Source of the DNA: Coprinopsis marcescibilis
Lineage: Eukaryota > Basidiomycota > Agaricomycetes > Agaricales > Psathyrellaceae
DNA: 64,000 bases
Assembly (NCBI GenBank): GCA_004369085.1
Contig: ML210278.1
Coordinates: forward strand, 17,490 to 81,489
Direction: 5' to 3'
The first letter of the stretch is position 1. Every line of letters starts with the position of its first letter. The notes under the pieces were generated by a model. It did no database searches. It saw only the letters and a list, made by a program, of their open reading frames with translations, and was not told the origin of the DNA. Shown in pieces: positions 60,408 through 64,000 of this stretch. The translations under genes were made by a program, and so were the position numbers.

Positions 60408-63400
60408 ATGGAGCAGGTACAAGTCCCTAGCCCTCCCGGTAGACCGTGCTATCGCTCATCAATATTTCCCTCCCGCTCGATTTCATTAGTACCTCGACGA
60501 TGGCCTTCGAGTTTCGGAGGGAAACACAAGCCTACATGGTCAGCTTGCTTGTACGATATCACCGGTCGGAAACCTGACCTTTATTTACAGCAACTGGTCA
60601 CAGCGGTACTGCCATATCAGCCCTTTCGAATTCCATGCAACGCTTGCATATCCAGACAGCGAACTGGATTGATAACAGTGGCCAGGTTGAAGAGAGGCTG
60701 GGGACAAGCGGTAGGGTTGCCGGGTCTGTTGCTGAAGTGCTCAAACTGACCTGGAGTCGCAGAGATCGGTTCCAATCGCAGCATTCTATATGGTGCTTCA
60801 GGCATCAATCTGCCGCACGCTCACTTGCAGACAGCGGACCGAATTAGCAACACCTACAACATTTGTGAGTAGATTCCGTCGCGACTTTTGTGGATCGTAA
60901 TCGTGTATTATTAGATGGAAACACCGAGGTCAACGAGGTGCTACGACTACTCGGCAACCCCAAGGGATGCGCCTGGGATCCTTCACGCGCTTGTTTGCAT
61001 GGTACCCGCATCAGCCACATCAAGGAGATTCTGTCGTGGGCGACGTCGCTCGAGGCGGGGCCCACTGCCACCTCGGGAGGTCGAATTCTTCTGGTTCCAG
61101 GGCCTGCCGGAAGCGGAAAATCGGCGTTGGCGCACACGATATCAGAGCAACTGAACCAGAAAGGGCTCCTCGTGTGCTCAGTTTTCTTTGATCATGCCGG
61201 CCAACAGCCAACAGCAGAAGATTTCACAGTGGCGCTCATTCTTGGTCTCTCTTCTATCAACGACTCTGTAAAAAAGGCCATTGCAGAACTCATCGCTCAA
61301 AATCGGACCTTGGCTTCAGCGTCAGCACTTCGTCAGGTCAAGGACATAATCATCCCCATCTTGCCCAAGCTCCCTTTAAACCGCAACTTCGTTGTAGGCA
61401 TCGACGCCCTTGACGAGCAGCCAAACCCCACAACACTTCAACTGCTACGAGACCATGTCCCCCAGCTCCCTTCAACGTTTAGATTCATCCTCACCACCCG
61501 CCCTGATCGACGAGTGATGCAATATCTGGAAAATCGACCTCACATCATATCCTTTCCCCGCCGTCTGGTTGGTGATAAGAACGACACTGACGTGAAGATC
61601 TTTATCACGTTCCGGCTCTCCCAGACCGACTACTCGGATACCATCTCTCCTGAACTGTTGGCCGCATTCATCACCAAATCCGCGGGACTGTTCCTCTGGG
61701 CCGAAACCGTACTGAACCACATCGACAACGCGTTTGACCACGCCGAGGAATTGGCGGATATCATAGCAGGCGCAAGCAGCTACTGGACAGAGGCTGAAAC
61801 GGCCGCTGGGAAGTTGGAGAGGCTGTACGAGCACATCCTGTCGAAGCTGGAGTGGAAGGATCCGCGGTTCGTGGAGAAGTACAATATCGTTATGGGGGCA
61901 CTTGTTACAATGCAGGAGCCGCTTTCGCGACGTGGGCTGGCTGACTTGTATTCCCCTGACGGGATCACCGAGGGCGACATACATGGGATCTGCATGCTTA
62001 TCCGACCTTTGCTTCAAAACTACTCCAAGGACGACCCGACGCAGCCCATACACCTCCTCCATCTCTCCGTTCAGGAATATCTGGTTCAGCGTGCCACGCA
62101 GCCTTTCCGCATCGACTGCGAGGTCCACCACAAACGCTTGGCACGGCTATGCCTCCTGGCCATCAAACGAGAACTCACATTGGCAAACGTGCCAATCCTT
62201 GGATACTCGGATGGGGATTGGGCTTGGGATGTGGCAGAGAACGACCGCGAGATCCCAGTTCTTCTACGTACATCGCTCTCTGAGCCGCTTTGGTACTCAA
62301 CACAATACTTCGATACACACTGGCCCTCCCTGAGAGAGGAGGCGGACATAGAACACATCACACTCCTTCGTGAGATCGTTGTGGACAATCCCCGGCACAT
62401 CCTTGAAGTTGTGGCTTCGACAAGGTCAAAGTTAGACATCGTCTCGCTGCAACACAAAGTCTCGGTGAGTCACTTCCGATACCGCTACAATCACCGGATT
62501 GACGACTCTTTGCTAGCCATGCGGTCCTCCGAGTCTCGCATTTGCAAGGTCGGCGGCGAGGATATACCTCTCTCTGGCCCGGTGTCTGTACGGAGTCATC
62601 CGATATGCAGAAGCCCTTCCTCTATTCCAGGAAGCAGTCGCGCTATACGCTCCACACAAAGACGAAAATCCAGACTTGGCGGTGGAACTGGAATATGCCG
62701 CAAGTCTGACGTGGTTGGGCAGTTGCCTCAACAAACTTGATCGTCCCGATGATGCCCTTTCCCGTGTCGAAGAAGCCCTGGTCATTTACCGTCGACTGTC
62801 ACTGACATATACGAACGAAGCTCGACTAGCCTTGGCCCACTCACTGGAGACGCAAAGCTATGTGCTGGAAAAGATAAACCGGTACGATGAAGCCTACGAA
62901 ATCGACATGGAAGTGTTGAGCCTGTATCGCCAATCGGTGGTTGGTCAACCGGAGAAGTTTCAGGACCGGCTGGGGTCAGCATTGCGGAATTTGGCCTGGA
63001 GCCTTGACGCATGCCAGAAATACGAAGAAGCTGTTGTTGTTGCGCAGGAGGAGGTTGAGCTTCGTCGCAAAATGTTGGAACGTGATCCGAAAGCCAGCCC
63101 AGAGCTTGCCACATCACTTGCAAGATGGGCAATGTTTGCCGACCACGCAGGAAGATCACTAGAAGCTGTTCAATACGGTCAGGAAGCGGTGGAGATGCAA
63201 CGTCAATTCGCGGACAATGATCCTGAGAAATACAACCCCAATTTTGCACAGTCCTTGTACAATTTGGCGGCCCATCTTGATCATTGTGGTTTGGTGGTCG
63301 AAGCTATCGCATTCTCATACGAGGCGATCAAGATTCATCGTCTCCTGGTCTCAAACAATCCTTCCACATCCGAGCCCAATCTTGCCGACTCCCTCCATAA

Positions 63401-64000
63401 CCATGGACTGTATATTGGAAAAGCTGGACGGGCAGAAGAGGCCGTAGAATACAGTCGGGAAGCGGTGGAGATATGGCGTCGACTCTTGGAAAACAATCCG
63501 CAAAAATGCAGTGCATCCCTTGCCAACTCCTTGCACAGTTTGGCCAGCCATCTTGATGACTGTGGGCGATTGGCCGAGGCTATCCAATTGTCACAAGAGG
63601 TAGTTGAGATTAGTCGTCTCCTGGTTGCAAAAGACCCTTCCAAATTCGGGCCCAATCTTGCCAACTCCCTCCATAACCATGGACTGTATACCGGAAAAGC
63701 TGGAAGGATAGCAGAGGCCATTGAATATAATCGGGAAGCGGCGGAGATACGGCGTCGATTCGCACACGACAATCCTGAGGCATACAACACCAATCTGGCA
63801 TACTCCTTGCATATTTTAGCGACCCAACTTAACCACTGTGGTCGGGTGGTCGAAGCTATCCCATTCTCATACGAGGCGATCGAGATTCGTCGCCTACTCG
63901 TTGCGAATGACCCTTCCACATTCGAGCCCGACCTTGCCAACTCCCTCCATAACCATGGACTGTATATTGGAAAAGCTGGACGGGCAGAAGAGGCCGTAGA
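60408..64000 (+). CDS. NLR-F: NACHT-TPR STAND NTPase, 3' end outside window
   Basis: The sixth NLR, open to the right edge. Likely exons: 60408-60416 (ATGGAGCAG), 60490-60538, 60591-60710, 60763-60864 (motif exon, 102 nt as in NLR-E), 60915-62464 (NACHT) and 62517 onward (TPR). All joins are phase-consistent, but exons 2 and 3 rest on splice signals alone. The motif exon reads ILYGASGINLPHAHLQTADR and ends ISNTYN; exon 3 codes a weaker look-alike (LSNSMQRLHIQTANWIDN). The NACHT exon has GPAGSGKSALAHTI, FVVGIDALDEQ, TTRPDRR and LLHLSVQEYL, close to NLR-E. The TPR exon shows 46-residue units, with near-identical 276-bp pairs at the end of the window. At least 1104 codons are visible. Confidence 0.82.
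63360..64000 (+). repeat. 276-bp tandem repeats in the NLR-F TPR exon
   Basis: Copies of a conserved block (CCTTCC, then CCCTCCATAACCATGGACTG, then GGAAAAGCTGGA) begin at 63360, 63636 and 63912, exactly 276 bp apart, that is two TPR units of 46 codons. The first and third copies differ at only 4 of the first 89 positions, while the middle copy is more diverged. The array continues past the window edge. Confidence 0.88.

Noticed and set aside
61472..62131. 219-codon antisense open frame in the NLR-F NACHT exon
   Set aside because: Antisense shadow of conserved NACHT coding sequence; the same pattern occurs at NLR-E.
62465..62740. Reading the NLR-F NACHT frame straight on past 62464
   Set aside because: The extension loses TPR similarity, while splicing 62465-62516 gives residues (CGPPSLAFAR, then YLSLARC) matching NLR-E.

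Overview
This 64 kb window is genomic DNA of a mushroom-forming basidiomycete (Agaricomycetes). Protein-coding genes sit on both strands and are split by many short GT-AG introns, mostly 48-75 nt. The gene content also fits: lineage-expanded F-box proteins, seven-span membrane proteins, a signal-less single-pass membrane protein with a huge disordered tail, and a cluster of NACHT-TPR NLR-like (STAND) NTPases. No rRNA, CRISPR array or recognisable transposon was seen. Gene models were built by hand from conserved protein matches, splice signals and codon phase, and phase was checked at nearly every junction I list.

Left part (1-22 kb): an F-box protein, a complete six-exon aldo/keto reductase, a four-knuckle CCHC protein (ZCCHC9-like), a 15-exon Zn2Cys6 transcription factor whose third zinc-ligand cysteine depends on a 6-nt microexon, a 712-residue protein of unknown function, a 1195-residue single-pass membrane protein, and VPS53 of the GARP tethering complex.

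Middle and right parts (22-64 kb): six NACHT-TPR genes, all on the + strand, here called NLR-A (22.2-25.2 kb), NLR-B (25.6-30.2), NLR-C (35.9-39.5), NLR-D (40.3-43.5), NLR-E (56.1-59.3) and NLR-F (60.4 kb to beyond the window). Housekeeping genes lie between them: an alpha-arrestin, a 7-TM protein, an MBOAT/wax-synthase-like acyltransferase, malate synthase, GET1 and NKAP. Two identical tRNA-Asp(GTC) genes lie in inverted orientation around malate synthase and GET1. NLR-A and NLR-D carry disabling changes (an in-frame stop; a 2-nt frameshift). NLR-B, -C, -E and the visible part of NLR-F are open.

The most interesting system is the NLR cluster. All six genes share an odd architecture: a 9-nt first coding exon (ATG plus two codons), a variable basic or low-complexity exon region, a small exon of about 93-105 nt flanked by phase-1 introns on both sides and coding a short related motif (an A-x-N core followed by a polar/hydrophobic stretch), one long NACHT exon, and one intronless TPR exon. 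No classical fungal effector domain is present, so this short motif is the best candidate for the signalling or adaptor part. NLR-E and NLR-F arose with part of the neighbouring NKAP gene in a segmental duplication, and the TPR array of NLR-F shows recent 276-bp repeat amplification, as expected for a fast-evolving recognition domain.
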